A stretch of DNA of 63,384 nucleotides. It comes from Archaeoglobales archaeon (lineage in GTDB: Archaea; Halobacteriota; Archaeoglobi; Archaeoglobales; Archaeoglobaceae). A program made the translations under genes and the position numbers. Below, one piece after another: positions 16,771 to 25,784 of the stretch (position 1 is its first letter; each line of letters starts with the position of its first letter). The notes below the pieces were generated by a model. It saw nothing but the letters and a program-made list of their open reading frames with translations. It did no database searches and was not told the DNA's origin. The stretch is taken from the NCBI GenBank assembly GCA_030055595.1, contig JASFYH010000008.1:1-63384 (forward strand). The letters are read 5' to 3'.

Positions 16771-17798
16771 GCGAAAAGCCAAAGGTAGCGTGGTATTGGT
16801 GTGCTTCATGCGGTGGCTGTGAGGAGTCTTTCGTAGATTTAGCAGAGAGACTGCTGAAAGTCTTCGAGGCGGTTGATATCGTATTCTGTCCAGTTGCGAT
16901 GGATTTCAAGAGAGAAGACGTTGAAAAGCTTCCAGATGGCTCAATCACTGTTGCGCTTATCAACGGCGGGATTAGGCTGAAGGAGCACGAGGAGATGGTA
17001 AAACTGCTCAGGAAGAAGTCGAAGATCGTTATAGCCTATGGTGCTTGCTCTGCTTGGGGCGGAATTCCGGGGCTTGCAAATCTTTACAATCTGGATGAAG
17101 CTCTCGAAAGAAAGTATTTGGAAGTTCCAACGATCGAAAATCCAAAGGAAGTTTTGCCAACAAAGAAGATTATCGTCAACATTCCAGAAGCGAAAATGAA
17201 GGCTGAGCTTGAACTTCCTGAACCACTGCCAGTTCTTCTGCCACTTGACAAGGTTATAGATGTTGACTATTATATTCCGGGTTGCCCACCAACTCCAGAT
17301 GTTTTCTGGAACGCTCTGCAGGCGTTGCTGAGCGGTAATTTACCTCCAAAGGGGGCAATAGTCGGTGCTTCAAACAGATCGCTTTGTGATGAATGTTCTT
17401 TGAATGAAACAAAGCCTGAGAAAGTCCTTGTTAAGGAATTCAAGAGACCAGACAAAGCTAAGCCTGAGCCAAACAAGTGTTTGCTCGCTCAGGGATTCCT
17501 ATGCATGGGTCCAGTTACAAGAGGCGGGTGCACCGCACTTTGCATCAAAGGCAACATGCCCTGCACTGGTTGCTTTGGATTGCTTGACGGCATTGTAGAC
17601 TACGGTGGCAAGGCAATCTCTTATTTCGGAAGCATTCTCGATTATTCTCCAGTTGAGGACAAGGAGATCAAGAAAGCCTTTGACAGCATTCCAGACTGGG
17701 TCGGAACGATTTACAAATACTCTTTGGCGAGCGCAAAGCTGAGCCATAAGGCGGGAGCGAAGAAACCGAAGCGAATAAAGGAGGTGGTTGAGATATGA
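16767..17798 (+). CDS. mvhG: NiFe hydrogenase small subunit MvhG
   Basis: 343-residue small subunit carrying the electron-relay clusters. The proximal cluster site is ASCGGCEESF (about 9-18) with GACSAWGG (about 92) and PGCPPTPDVF (about 171). Further Cys groups (CDECSLNE, CLLAQGFLCMG, CTALCIKGNMPCTGC) provide medial and distal clusters. No twin-arginine signal is visible, so it is cytoplasmic, as in Mvh. It overlaps mvhD and mvhA by four bases each. Confidence 0.95.
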   Translation: MSEKPKVAWYWCASCGGCEESFVDLAERLLKVFEAVDIVFCPVAMDFKREDVEKLPDGSITVALINGGIRLKEHEEMVKLLRKKSKIVIAYGACSAWGGIPGLANLYNLDEALERKYLEVPTIENPKEVLPTKKIIVNIPEAKMKAELELPEPLPVLLPLDKVIDVDYYIPGCPPTPDVFWNALQALLSGNLPPKGAIVGASNRSLCDECSLNETKPEKVLVKEFKRPDKAKPEPNKCLLAQGFLCMGPVTRGGCTALCIKGNMPCTGCFGLLDGIVDYGGKAISYFGSILDYSPVEDKEIKKAFDSIPDWVGTIYKYSLASAKLSHKAGAKKPKRIKEVVEI

Positions 17799-19249
17799 GC
17801 AAGGAGATCGTTATTGATCCAATTACCCGACTTGAAGGACATGGAAAGATCGTAATAATTCTTGACGACAAAGGAGACTGCGTTAGAGCATTTTTCCAAG
17901 TCCCAGAGTTCAGAGGTTTTGAAAAGTTTGCCGAAGGCAGACATGCAGAAGACATGCCACAGATTACATCAAGAATATGCGGTGTTTGCCCGACAGCACA
18001 CCACATGGCCTCTACTAAGGCGTTAGATGACCTCTACAAGGTTGATCCACCTGTAGCGGCAAAGAAGATCAGGGAACTCTTCTACAACCTTTTCATGCTT
18101 GAAGACCATGCCTTGCACGTTTACATCCTCGGAGGTCCTGACTTCATTGTTGGACCAGATGCTCCAAAGGAGGAGAGAAACGTTGTTGGAGTGATCAAAA
18201 AGGTTGGGCAGGAAGTTGGGCTCAAAGTAATAGGGATGAGAAAGAGCATTAGGCAGATGATGGAGAGAATTGGTGGCAAAACAATTCACCCGGTCTTTGG
18301 GCTACCCGGAGGAATTTCAAAGCCTTTGAATGAGGAGATCGTTAAAGATCTAAAAGCTCTTGGGGATCAGGGAGTTGAATTTGCCCAATTCACTCTGAAC
18401 GTTTTCAAGGACATAGTGCTGAAAAACAAGAAGTATTTAGACTTGATCACGAGCGATGCTTACACTCATCGCACATACTACATGGGTCTTGTCGACAACA
18501 AGAATCGGGTAAACTTCTACGACGGCATGCTTAGAGTTGTTGATCCAAATGGCAAAGAATATGCAAAGTTCGATGTGCACAACTACTTGGATTACATCGC
18601 TGAACATGTGGAGCCTTGGAGCTACATGACGTTCCCCTATTTGAGGAAGATCGGCTGGAAAGGGCTTATTGACGGGGAGCAGAGCGGAATATATTCGGTA
18701 GCACCGCTTGCAAGGCTTAACGCAGCTGAGGGCATGGCAACACCATTAGCTCAGGAAGCCTACGAAGAGATGTTCGAAAAACTTGGAAAGCCAGCTCATC
18801 AAACTCTTGCGATGCACTGGGCGAGAGTCATTGAAATGCTCTATGCTGCTGAGCGAATAAAGGAGCTCGCTAACGATCCAGATATTTTGGACCAGAACGT
18901 AAGAAATCTGCCAACCGAAAAACCAAGTGTTGGCATTGGAGTTGTTGAGGCACCAAGAGGGACTTTGATCCACCACTACGAGACCGACGAGAGGGGAGTG
19001 GTTAAGAGGGCGAACTTGCTCGTCGCCACACAGCACAACATCGGCAGGATTTCGATGTCAGTCGATAAAGCGGCAAGGAGTTTGATAAAGGGCGGAGTTG
19101 TGAACGATGGACTGCTGAACATGGTAGAAATGGCATTCAGAGCCTACGATCCATGCAATGCCTGCGGAACTCACACATTGCCGGGCTCAATGCCAGTGCC
19201 CATTTATATCTACAACAGCAATGGAGAACTGCTGAGAGTTATTCATTAA
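17795..19249 (+). CDS. mvhA: NiFe hydrogenase large subunit MvhA
   Basis: 484-residue catalytic subunit of a group 3c-type [NiFe] hydrogenase. Both Ni-binding motifs are intact: RICGVCPTAHH (Cys 62 and 65) and DPCNACGTH (Cys 454 and 457, His 460). 24 residues follow His 460; NiFe large subunits are normally cleaved after this His or equivalent once Ni is inserted, and a matching protease gene lies 10 bases downstream. It uses H2 to feed MvhG, MvhD and the HdrA proteins. No hyp accessory genes are in the window. Confidence 0.96.
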   Translation: MSKEIVIDPITRLEGHGKIVIILDDKGDCVRAFFQVPEFRGFEKFAEGRHAEDMPQITSRICGVCPTAHHMASTKALDDLYKVDPPVAAKKIRELFYNLFMLEDHALHVYILGGPDFIVGPDAPKEERNVVGVIKKVGQEVGLKVIGMRKSIRQMMERIGGKTIHPVFGLPGGISKPLNEEIVKDLKALGDQGVEFAQFTLNVFKDIVLKNKKYLDLITSDAYTHRTYYMGLVDNKNRVNFYDGMLRVVDPNGKEYAKFDVHNYLDYIAEHVEPWSYMTFPYLRKIGWKGLIDGEQSGIYSVAPLARLNAAEGMATPLAQEAYEEMFEKLGKPAHQTLAMHWARVIEMLYAAERIKELANDPDILDQNVRNLPTEKPSVGIGVVEAPRGTLIHHYETDERGVVKRANLLVATQHNIGRISMSVDKAARSLIKGGVVNDGLLNMVEMAFRAYDPCNACGTHTLPGSMPVPIYIYNSNGELLRVIH

Positions 19250-19259
19250 TTTTTATTTT

Positions 19260-19709
19260 ATGCCTTTAATTTTATTTTTGGGCAATCCGATTTACTCAGA
19301 CGACCGAATTGGCTTAATTGTTGGCGAAAAGCTGAAAGAGAGGCTTGAAGCTGAAGGTTTTGAAGTAAAAATCTTGGAAAAAATGGGCTATACGCTGATC
19401 GACTACATTGCTGGTCACGAGACTGTTTTTGTTGTGGACAGCATTCTGGGTAAAGTGGGAGAGATCGTTTTAATTGACAATTTGGAGGACTTAAAGATTC
19501 GATTTTCCAAATCTCCGCATTATGCGGGACTTTCAGAGGCAATTGAACTCATGAAGGCTCTGAATTTATCTGTGCCAAAAAAATTGGTAGTAATTGGTAT
19601 CGGCGTTAAGGATCCCTATACGATTTCAGAGAAGATGTCTCCTGAGCTTGAATTGATGCTCGATTCGATTGTGGAAAGGGTTTATAGCATAATAAATGGT
19701 CTTGAATGA
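19260..19709 (+). CDS. hydrogenase maturation protease
   Basis: 149-residue endopeptidase of the HycI/HyaD/FrcD family that trims the large subunit C-terminus. It opens with the family signature FLGNPIYSDDRIG, whose first conserved Asp/Glu-type position is substituted by Tyr-Ser but keeps DD, followed by VFVVDSILG and a late GIGVKDPYTISEKMSPEL. Its position directly after mvhA strongly indicates MvhA as substrate. ATG 19260 starts 10 bases after the mvhA stop. Confidence 0.87.
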   Translation: MPLILFLGNPIYSDDRIGLIVGEKLKERLEAEGFEVKILEKMGYTLIDYIAGHETVFVVDSILGKVGEIVLIDNLEDLKIRFSKSPHYAGLSEAIELMKALNLSVPKKLVVIGIGVKDPYTISEKMSPELELMLDSIVERVYSIINGLE

Positions 19710-19797
19710 AAAAATCTAGATAAATTTTATGCAAAATTGAATGTTTGCTTCAAAGTGACTATGCAAAACCTTAAAATTACGTAAAATACCGAAGAGC

Positions 19798-20397
19798 ATG
19801 AGGCTTTTTCACAGAATCACTGTTGCACTGACAGACAGCGAGTTGAAAATGCTTGAAGACTTGCTCAAAGAGGGATTTGAAAGCTATAGCCAGATCTTCC
19901 GCAACGCTTTGGAAATTTACTGGAGAGTTTTTAAAGCCTTCAGGGTTGCTGGTTATAGCATTGATAAGCTTCCCAAGGACTTCGAAAGGATTGCATATCA
20001 CATTTACAACGTTGAAATGAAGCAATACGTGATCATGGACAAGGAGCTATACAGGGTTTTAATGAAGAAGGTTCAGGAGAAGTATTCTGCAGAAGAAATA
20101 GAAAAGGATGAGGAATTTTTGAAAGGTATTCGAGGCTTTGCAAATCTTTTCTACATCTGGCACAAGTGGGGGGAGAATACAAAAAGCACAGAGAAAGCGG
20201 AAGAAGTTTTAAAAACGATTGAATTTGGTGGAGGAGGGGAGTTTAAGAGGGTTAAGGAGAACGAATTCATATTTCGAACTGTCCCAGAAAACGTGGTAGT
20301 CACGAAGTCGATTATAAAGAGCGTCTATGAACAGCTGGGCGTGAAGGCGGAATTCGAGATAAGCGGTGAGAGGATCTTTATACGAGTTCTGAACTGA
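19798..20397 (+). CDS. ribbon-helix-helix protein with unknown C-terminal domain
   Basis: 199 residues. The N-terminus (HRITVALTDSELKMLEDLLKEG, then SYSQIFRNALEIYW) matches a ribbon-helix-helix DNA-binding fold, so a transcription regulator is likely. The remaining 150 residues, including WHKWGENTKS and a final alpha/beta stretch (VYEQLGVKAEFEISGERIFIRVLN), I do not recognise; they could be an effector domain. It sits between the hydrogenase operon and the methyltransferase cluster on the same strand and could regulate either; this is only positional. Confidence 0.7.
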   Translation: MRLFHRITVALTDSELKMLEDLLKEGFESYSQIFRNALEIYWRVFKAFRVAGYSIDKLPKDFERIAYHIYNVEMKQYVIMDKELYRVLMKKVQEKYSAEEIEKDEEFLKGIRGFANLFYIWHKWGENTKSTEKAEEVLKTIEFGGGGEFKRVKENEFIFRTVPENVVVTKSIIKSVYEQLGVKAEFEISGERIFIRVLN

Positions 20398-20471
20398 ACC
20401 TTTTTCATAACAACTTCATAACAGATTTTATTTCCAAAATCCTATTCCCTCTTTTGCTTGGAGGTGATGAG

Positions 20472-21653
20472 ATGAGAAGTAAATGGATAATTCTTGCAGT
20501 TTCCTGGTTCCTGTTTGGCTCATTGGTATTTGCATGGTATGCAATGGGAACGCTTGCACCTATTCTGATAAAGCTTTATGGTGTCGACCAGACTCAATAT
20601 TCATTGGCTTTTACAGTTCCATGGCTCATCGCAGGTATTCTGGCATTTCCAGCAGGCATCATTGCTGATAAGCTCGGTATTAGAGCGACCGCAACAGCAG
20701 GTGTTCTTGTAGCAGCAGTTGGAACATTTTTGAAAGCTCAGAGCATAGATTTCAGTTCTCTGATTTTGGCCCAAATATTGCTCGGTATCGGATTGGGGTT
20801 CACACTTGTAAATCTTCCAAAGATCATAAGTGCCTGGTTCCCGCCACAGCAAGTAGGGCTTGCTACAGGGATCTACATGACTGCTCTAATGATCTGGCTT
20901 TCATTGGGCTTAACTCTGGCTCCCTATTTCAATAGTTGGAGTGAGATAAATCTATACGGGGGAATCCTAATCTGCTTGGCAGCGATCTTCTTTACCGTAT
21001 TAGTAAGGGATTCACCTCCTGGAGTTACGATTCCAAAGGCAAACGTTCTTGAAGGAGCCAAGAAATCACTCACAAATATGGCAATTCTTGCAACCTCTCT
21101 CGGAACTTTCACAGCAATGGCGGGCATGGTTCCATTCCAAGCCCTCTTCACAACCGCTGCAGCTATGGAAAAGGGCATAGACATTGCAACCGCTGGGGCG
21201 ATAGTTGCCATGATAACTTGGTCTGGCTGGATAGGCTCGCTGATTTTCCCGATTCTGAGTTCAAAAACTGGTGGTGTAAGGTTATACATCTTATTGCTGT
21301 CAGTAGCCTTCTCAGTTCTTGTTTACCTTGGCTGGCTCATTGGCGAAATTACTGTGCTATGGATTGCAATAACAATTGCTGGCTTCTTAGCTGGTGGAGT
21401 TATTCCCCACTGGATGGCTTTACCAGCTTATCTGCCAGCAGTAGATTCTAAAATGAAACCAGAATGGGTCGGTGGTTCTGCGGGGGTAATAAACACATTC
21501 CTGTGCATAGGAGCCTTTGTGAGCACACCTTTTATAATCGCTCCAATTGCAGTGATTTATGGTTTTACAACCGCCTTTGCAGTTTCAGCACTTCTGTTTG
21601 CAATTCAGGGCATTTTCGCATTCCTGATTCCAGAACCGCCTAAAGTTAAATGA
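20472..21653 (+). CDS. MFS transporter, first carrier of the Mto-like cluster
   Basis: 393-residue major facilitator with about 12 hydrophobic segments. The loop-2 motif (GIIADKLGIRATA, about 60) is the MFS A-motif in modified form. I chose ATG 20472 because GGAGGTGATG lies just upstream; the longer TTG start would place the SD inside the gene. It is followed about 115 bases later by the corrinoid protein gene. In this setting it may import methoxylated aromatic acids or export the demethylated phenolic product; this rests on context only. Confidence 0.85.
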   Translation: MRSKWIILAVSWFLFGSLVFAWYAMGTLAPILIKLYGVDQTQYSLAFTVPWLIAGILAFPAGIIADKLGIRATATAGVLVAAVGTFLKAQSIDFSSLILAQILLGIGLGFTLVNLPKIISAWFPPQQVGLATGIYMTALMIWLSLGLTLAPYFNSWSEINLYGGILICLAAIFFTVLVRDSPPGVTIPKANVLEGAKKSLTNMAILATSLGTFTAMAGMVPFQALFTTAAAMEKGIDIATAGAIVAMITWSGWIGSLIFPILSSKTGGVRLYILLLSVAFSVLVYLGWLIGEITVLWIAITIAGFLAGGVIPHWMALPAYLPAVDSKMKPEWVGGSAGVINTFLCIGAFVSTPFIIAPIAVIYGFTTAFAVSALLFAIQGIFAFLIPEPPKVK

Positions 21654-21768
21654 TTTTTTAACCTTTTGCATGTCCACAAAATTTTACTTGAAATAAAATT
21701 TTATTGTTATGAACACATTCTTAAAAAGCTTTATTTTGAAGGTATTTGAATAAATTAAGGTGGTTGCC

Positions 21769-22404
21769 ATGAATTTAGGAGACGAATTTGTAAGGGCTCT
21801 TGCAGATCTCGATGAGCAGAAAGTGATAGAAATTGCCAAAAAGAGAATAGAGAGCAAAGAAGACCCGTTTAAGATTCTTGAGGACATCAGAAAAGCAACA
21901 GAAATAATCGGAAAGCGATTTGAAGAGGGCAGATACTTCGTCTCAGATCTAATAATGGCAGGAGAGATTCTAAAGCAAGTCATGGAACTCTTGAAGCCTT
22001 TGCTCGGCGATAAGAAAGCGGAGAGCAGAGGAAAGGTTGTCATTGGCAGTGTTGAAGGAGATGTGCATGATATAGGAAAGAACATCGTCATAGCCTTGCT
22101 TGAAGCTGAAGGATTTGAAGTAGTCGATTTAGGCGTAGATCAGCCTCCGCAGGCATTTGTTGACGCCATAAAGCAGTATAATCCACAAATTGTTGGACTT
22201 AGTGGTTTGCTTACCGAAGCAATAGAGAGCATGAAGAGAACCATTGATGCAATAAAAGAAGCTGGTCTAAGAGACAGAGTTAAGATTATCGTTGGAGGCG
22301 GAAGAACAAGTGAAGAAGTCAAGAATTACACCCAAGCCGACGAATGGGCGGATGATGCAGCTGTCGGTGTTAAGAAGATCAAGGCCTTGCTGGGGGTGAG
22401 TTAA
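21769..22404 (+). CDS. mtoC: corrinoid methyl-carrier protein, MtoC-like
   Basis: 211-residue cobalamin-binding methyl carrier. The N-terminal helical cap (about 1-88) is followed by a B12 Rossmann domain with the base-off signature EGDVHDIGKN; His about 100 is the lower cobalt ligand. GLSGLLTEAI and GGGRTSEEV complete the B12 site. It would accept a methyl group from the UroD-like methyltransferase encoded next and donate it to the MtrH-like enzyme. ATG 21769 is preceded by AAGGTGG; the GTG at 21760 lies within that SD. It differs from MtbC/MttC chiefly by its partners. Confidence 0.87.
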   Translation: MNLGDEFVRALADLDEQKVIEIAKKRIESKEDPFKILEDIRKATEIIGKRFEEGRYFVSDLIMAGEILKQVMELLKPLLGDKKAESRGKVVIGSVEGDVHDIGKNIVIALLEAEGFEVVDLGVDQPPQAFVDAIKQYNPQIVGLSGLLTEAIESMKRTIDAIKEAGLRDRVKIIVGGGRTSEEVKNYTQADEWADDAAVGVKKIKALLGVS

Positions 22405-22405
22405 A

Positions 22406-23659
22406 ATGGATTCTGAAAATACGAGAAAGGAGAAGCTTAAAAGAATAGAGGACGTGATAAATGGTAAGGAACCCGACAGAGTGCCAGTCACGGGGGCAAC
22501 TGCAGTTTGGCACGGAGCTTATGCGGGATATACAACTCATGAAGTTCTCTTCGATTATTCAAAGTGCAAGTCCGCTTGGCTGAAGGTTGCAAGAGATTTT
22601 GACTTCGACACATTCACAGTTATTGCTGGGCTTGAGGGCATGATTTACACAATTGCCCTACTTGAACAGCCCGATATGTCCTCAGCTGCAAGATTCATCC
22701 TTGGAGCAACTCATCTTGCACTTGGAGACGTTTACTCTAAATGGCCCGGCTATGAACTCGACAAAAACGCTCATCCACAATTCATAGGTAAGGAAATCAT
22801 GAAAGCAAGCGAGTACGACCAGCTCATTGAGAATCCACTTGAGTTCATAAATAAAGTTGCCATGCCAAGAATCAATAAAAAGCTTGGCAAAGTTGGATCA
22901 GCAGAATACAATGCTGCGCTTGTTAAATACGGAGCTGAGCTTGCAAGATTTGGAGCCTTCATGGCTGATGTCTCTGTAGAGCTTGCAAAGCTTGGATATC
23001 CAACGATTCCAATGTCCTGGGGGTATGCCCCACTTGACTTAATTGGTGACTTTTTGAGAGATATAAAGAACGTAGTAATGGATCTCTACAGACACGGGGA
23101 CAAGGTAAAGCAGGCTGTCGAAGCAGTCAAGCCGTTAATAATAAAAGCTGCCGCCTGCTCAGCTCCACCTAAAGAAATAAGAAAGCAGATTTTTGGAACA
23201 GAAATCGTTGAGTGTTTCTTCCCGCTCCACCTGAATGAATATTTAAATCCAAAGCTATACAACGAATTCTACTGGCCTGCACTGAACGATGTTTTCAAGG
23301 AAGTGATAAAAATGGGTCTAACGCCGTTTGTTCTCTTCGAAGGTAAACATGATGCACATCTGGAAACTTTGCTCGAAGCGCCTAAGGGTAAAATAGTCGG
23401 TGTTTTTGAAAAAACAGATCCAAGAAAGGTTAGAGAAGTTCTTGATAACCACATCATTCTTGTAAGTGGTCCTCCAAACTCTCTGCTAATCAGCGGAACT
23501 CCACAAAAAGTTGAGGAGTTCATGAAAAAGCTTCTTGAGGATTGCAAAGAGGGCGGGATGATGATCTGGCCAGGTGTCGACGGTGGACTTTCAAGAGATG
23601 CAAAGCCCGAGAATGTAAAGGCAATGCTGGATGCTGTGAAGAAGTATGGAAAATATTAA
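22406..23659 (+). CDS. mtoB: UroD-fold O-demethylase methyltransferase, MtoB-like
   Basis: 417-residue member of the uroporphyrinogen-decarboxylase/MtaA superfamily, beginning one base after the corrinoid protein stop. It has the family's N-terminal RIEDVINGKEPDRVPV and a later TIM-barrel with FVLFEGKHDAHLETL. It lacks an Mtt-type sequence and has no in-frame amber codon. In known archaeal methoxydotrophs a UroD-fold MtoB moves the O-methyl group of methoxyaromatics to MtoC. The neighbouring carriers, MtrH-like protein and activator make that the best fit, but the substrate is inferred. Confidence 0.8.
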   Translation: MDSENTRKEKLKRIEDVINGKEPDRVPVTGATAVWHGAYAGYTTHEVLFDYSKCKSAWLKVARDFDFDTFTVIAGLEGMIYTIALLEQPDMSSAARFILGATHLALGDVYSKWPGYELDKNAHPQFIGKEIMKASEYDQLIENPLEFINKVAMPRINKKLGKVGSAEYNAALVKYGAELARFGAFMADVSVELAKLGYPTIPMSWGYAPLDLIGDFLRDIKNVVMDLYRHGDKVKQAVEAVKPLIIKAAACSAPPKEIRKQIFGTEIVECFFPLHLNEYLNPKLYNEFYWPALNDVFKEVIKMGLTPFVLFEGKHDAHLETLLEAPKGKIVGVFEKTDPRKVREVLDNHIILVSGPPNSLLISGTPQKVEEFMKKLLEDCKEGGMMIWPGVDGGLSRDAKPENVKAMLDAVKKYGKY

Positions 23660-23685
23660 ATATTTTTTATTTATCTGGTGACTAC

Positions 23686-24921
23686 ATGAACTTTGGTTTA
23701 AGCGAGAAGCGTAAAAATCTCTATCCAGCAACAGTCGCCTTTCTCTTGGTTTTTGCGATGGTTTCTTTGATATGGAGTCAGTTCTACCCTTACATAATAG
23801 AGAGATATTCCATGAACGAAATCTCTCCAGTAGTCTTATCTGCCTCGCTAATTGGGCTTGGAATGTTAATTTTTCAGCTTGTCGCAGGATTTTTGGCCGA
23901 CAGATTTGGACCAAAGCCAACAGTTGCGATATCCGGGCTTGCTTACCTGCTTGGGATGTATATTATTTCGATGGTCTTTAGCTATGCTGAGTGGGAAATT
24001 GCAAAGCTGTTCTGGTATTTGGGAAGCTTTGTTGTTGGAATTGGAGCGGGTTTCTTCGTAGGAACTTATCCGGTGGTTATTGCAAGATGGTTTCCCGAAA
24101 ATATAGGAAAAGCATTCGGAATTTCAATCTTTGGACAGAATATTTCACCACTTTTTATCTCTCCTCTTGTTGCTTTTCTTATAATTAACCATGGTCTCCA
24201 AACTACCTTCATCGTGCTGGGATTTATAATATTTGCAACATTTTACGTAGTTGGCGTATTATTTTGGTGTGTTCCTGAAGCTTCTAAATCCGAAACCGAC
24301 TCGTCGCTCGGTGACGCTTTAAAGGATACGAGATTCTGGATTCTTTTTACCGTGATGTTCTCAACTGCAACCGCATGGTTTCTGATTCTAATGAATGTAG
24401 CAACAATTGTTTTAGAGGGTTTGTCCAGGGATTCTTTTAGTCCAGAGTATATTTCAAACCACTTTATCCCGTTATTTCTCAGCATAACTGCAATTGGTAG
24501 TGCTTTCGGCTCCTTATTCTGGGGTGCCTTTAACGACAGGGCAGGAGGACCTTTCAAAGTTTTGCCGATTCTCTACGCTGTTGCGGGAGTGATGATATTT
24601 GTTTTCGCAATAACGTATTCAGATGCATTACTCGTCCTGGTTTTTGGAATTCTGGTTTACTTTTGTCTTGGCGGTGAGCCAACGGTGCATTTCACTGCAG
24701 TCCCAACCTTCTTTGGAAAGAAGTTCACAGGAAGGATTACTGCACTTTTGAACACTTCTGTGATGACTTCTTCAATCATTGGTCCTTATTTGGGCTCATT
24801 AATAAGAGATGCTACGACATCTTATCTCTCTGCTCTCTATTTAGCAGCATTTTTGCATTTCTTTGCAACCGCAGTGGTCTTATTTGGTGCAAAATATGCT
24901 AAGGAGGTGGAAAAATGCTGA
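23686..24921 (+). CDS. MFS transporter, second carrier of the Mto-like cluster
   Basis: 411-residue major facilitator (about 12 membrane segments; A-motif GFLADRFGPKPT about 64). It resembles OFA/NarK-like anion carriers. It overlaps the following MtrH-like gene by seven bases, so it belongs to the operon. Two different MFS carriers around one demethylase suggest uptake of substrate and exchange or export of product. ATG 23686 is chosen because the frame upstream of it is antisense-like content over the mtoB end. Confidence 0.83.
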   Translation: MNFGLSEKRKNLYPATVAFLLVFAMVSLIWSQFYPYIIERYSMNEISPVVLSASLIGLGMLIFQLVAGFLADRFGPKPTVAISGLAYLLGMYIISMVFSYAEWEIAKLFWYLGSFVVGIGAGFFVGTYPVVIARWFPENIGKAFGISIFGQNISPLFISPLVAFLIINHGLQTTFIVLGFIIFATFYVVGVLFWCVPEASKSETDSSLGDALKDTRFWILFTVMFSTATAWFLILMNVATIVLEGLSRDSFSPEYISNHFIPLFLSITAIGSAFGSLFWGAFNDRAGGPFKVLPILYAVAGVMIFVFAITYSDALLVLVFGILVYFCLGGEPTVHFTAVPTFFGKKFTGRITALLNTSVMTSSIIGPYLGSLIRDATTSYLSALYLAAFLHFFATAVVLFGAKYAKEVEKC

Positions 24922-25784
24922 GGTTTGCACAACCAAAAATCTTCGAAATTTGTGGAATAAAAGTTGGAGGGAATCCTGGGGAGAGCAAAACCCTGCTTAT
25001 AGGGAGCATATTTTATAAAGGACATAAGATCGTTGAGGACGAGAAAAAGGGGCACTTCAACAGAGAGCTTGCAGAAAAGCTGATAAAAGAACAGGAAGAA
25101 CTGAGCGAAAAAACTGAAATTCCGGGGATAGTTGACGTTGTGGGAATGAGTGAAGAAGCTCTGAGAAAATACATCGATTTTGTTGCATCAATTACAGAAA
25201 AGCCATTTTTGATAGACTCAGCAATGCCAGACATAAAAATCTCTGCGCTCAAATTTGTAAAAGAAGCGGGGCTTGAGAAAAGAGTTATCTACAACTCTAT
25301 ATCTCCTGAAGTAAAGGATAGAGAGCTTATAGCTCTAAAGGAGAGTGGTGTTGACTCTGCGATTGTGCTTACTTACACGATGAACGTTCTCAGTAGCAAG
25401 GCACGAGTTGAAGCCTTTCAGAAGCTTTTGCCAAAGCTCGAAATTGCTGGGATCAATAAACCGCTTGTCGACACATTTGTAATGGACGTTCCAAGTCTTC
25501 CAGCGGCGATAAAGGCAGGAGTAGAGATAAAGAAGAATTTTGGTTTTCCATGCGGTTCTGGGGCACACAATGCAATCGCGAGCTGGAAAGGGCTAAGGAA
25601 CCTGCTTGGAAAGGAATCGGAAAAGTTCGCGGTAGTTGTTGCAAATACACTCCAGATAGCATTTGGCTTGGATTTTGCATTATATGGTCCAATTGAGGAT
25701 TCAAAGCTCGTATTCCCAGCAGTTTACATGCTGAACATTGCATACAGAAACTTTGCAAGAACAAAGGATTTTATACCAATATGA
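24915..25784 (+). CDS. mtoA: MtrH-like methyltransferase, MtoA-like
   Basis: 289-residue MtrH-family protein, expected to move the methyl group from the corrinoid protein to tetrahydromethanopterin. Family features seen: start FAQPKIFEICGIKVGGNPGE, then GIVDVVGMSEEAL, FLIDSAMPD, a TIM-barrel VIYNSISPE, and GFPCGSGAHNAI near 220. No MtrA-G genes accompany it, so it is not part of the Na+-pumping Mtr complex. It overlaps the preceding MFS gene by seven bases and the next gene by four bases. Confidence 0.85.
   Translation: MLRFAQPKIFEICGIKVGGNPGESKTLLIGSIFYKGHKIVEDEKKGHFNRELAEKLIKEQEELSEKTEIPGIVDVVGMSEEALRKYIDFVASITEKPFLIDSAMPDIKISALKFVKEAGLEKRVIYNSISPEVKDRELIALKESGVDSAIVLTYTMNVLSSKARVEAFQKLLPKLEIAGINKPLVDTFVMDVPSLPAAIKAGVEIKKNFGFPCGSGAHNAIASWKGLRNLLGKESEKFAVVVANTLQIAFGLDFALYGPIEDSKLVFPAVYMLNIAYRNFARTKDFIPI

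Noticed and set aside
22406-23659. UroD-like protein as a true uroporphyrinogen decarboxylase
   Set aside because: It sits between a corrinoid protein and corrinoid-system genes, with no heme genes near. The methyltransferase branch of the superfamily fits better.
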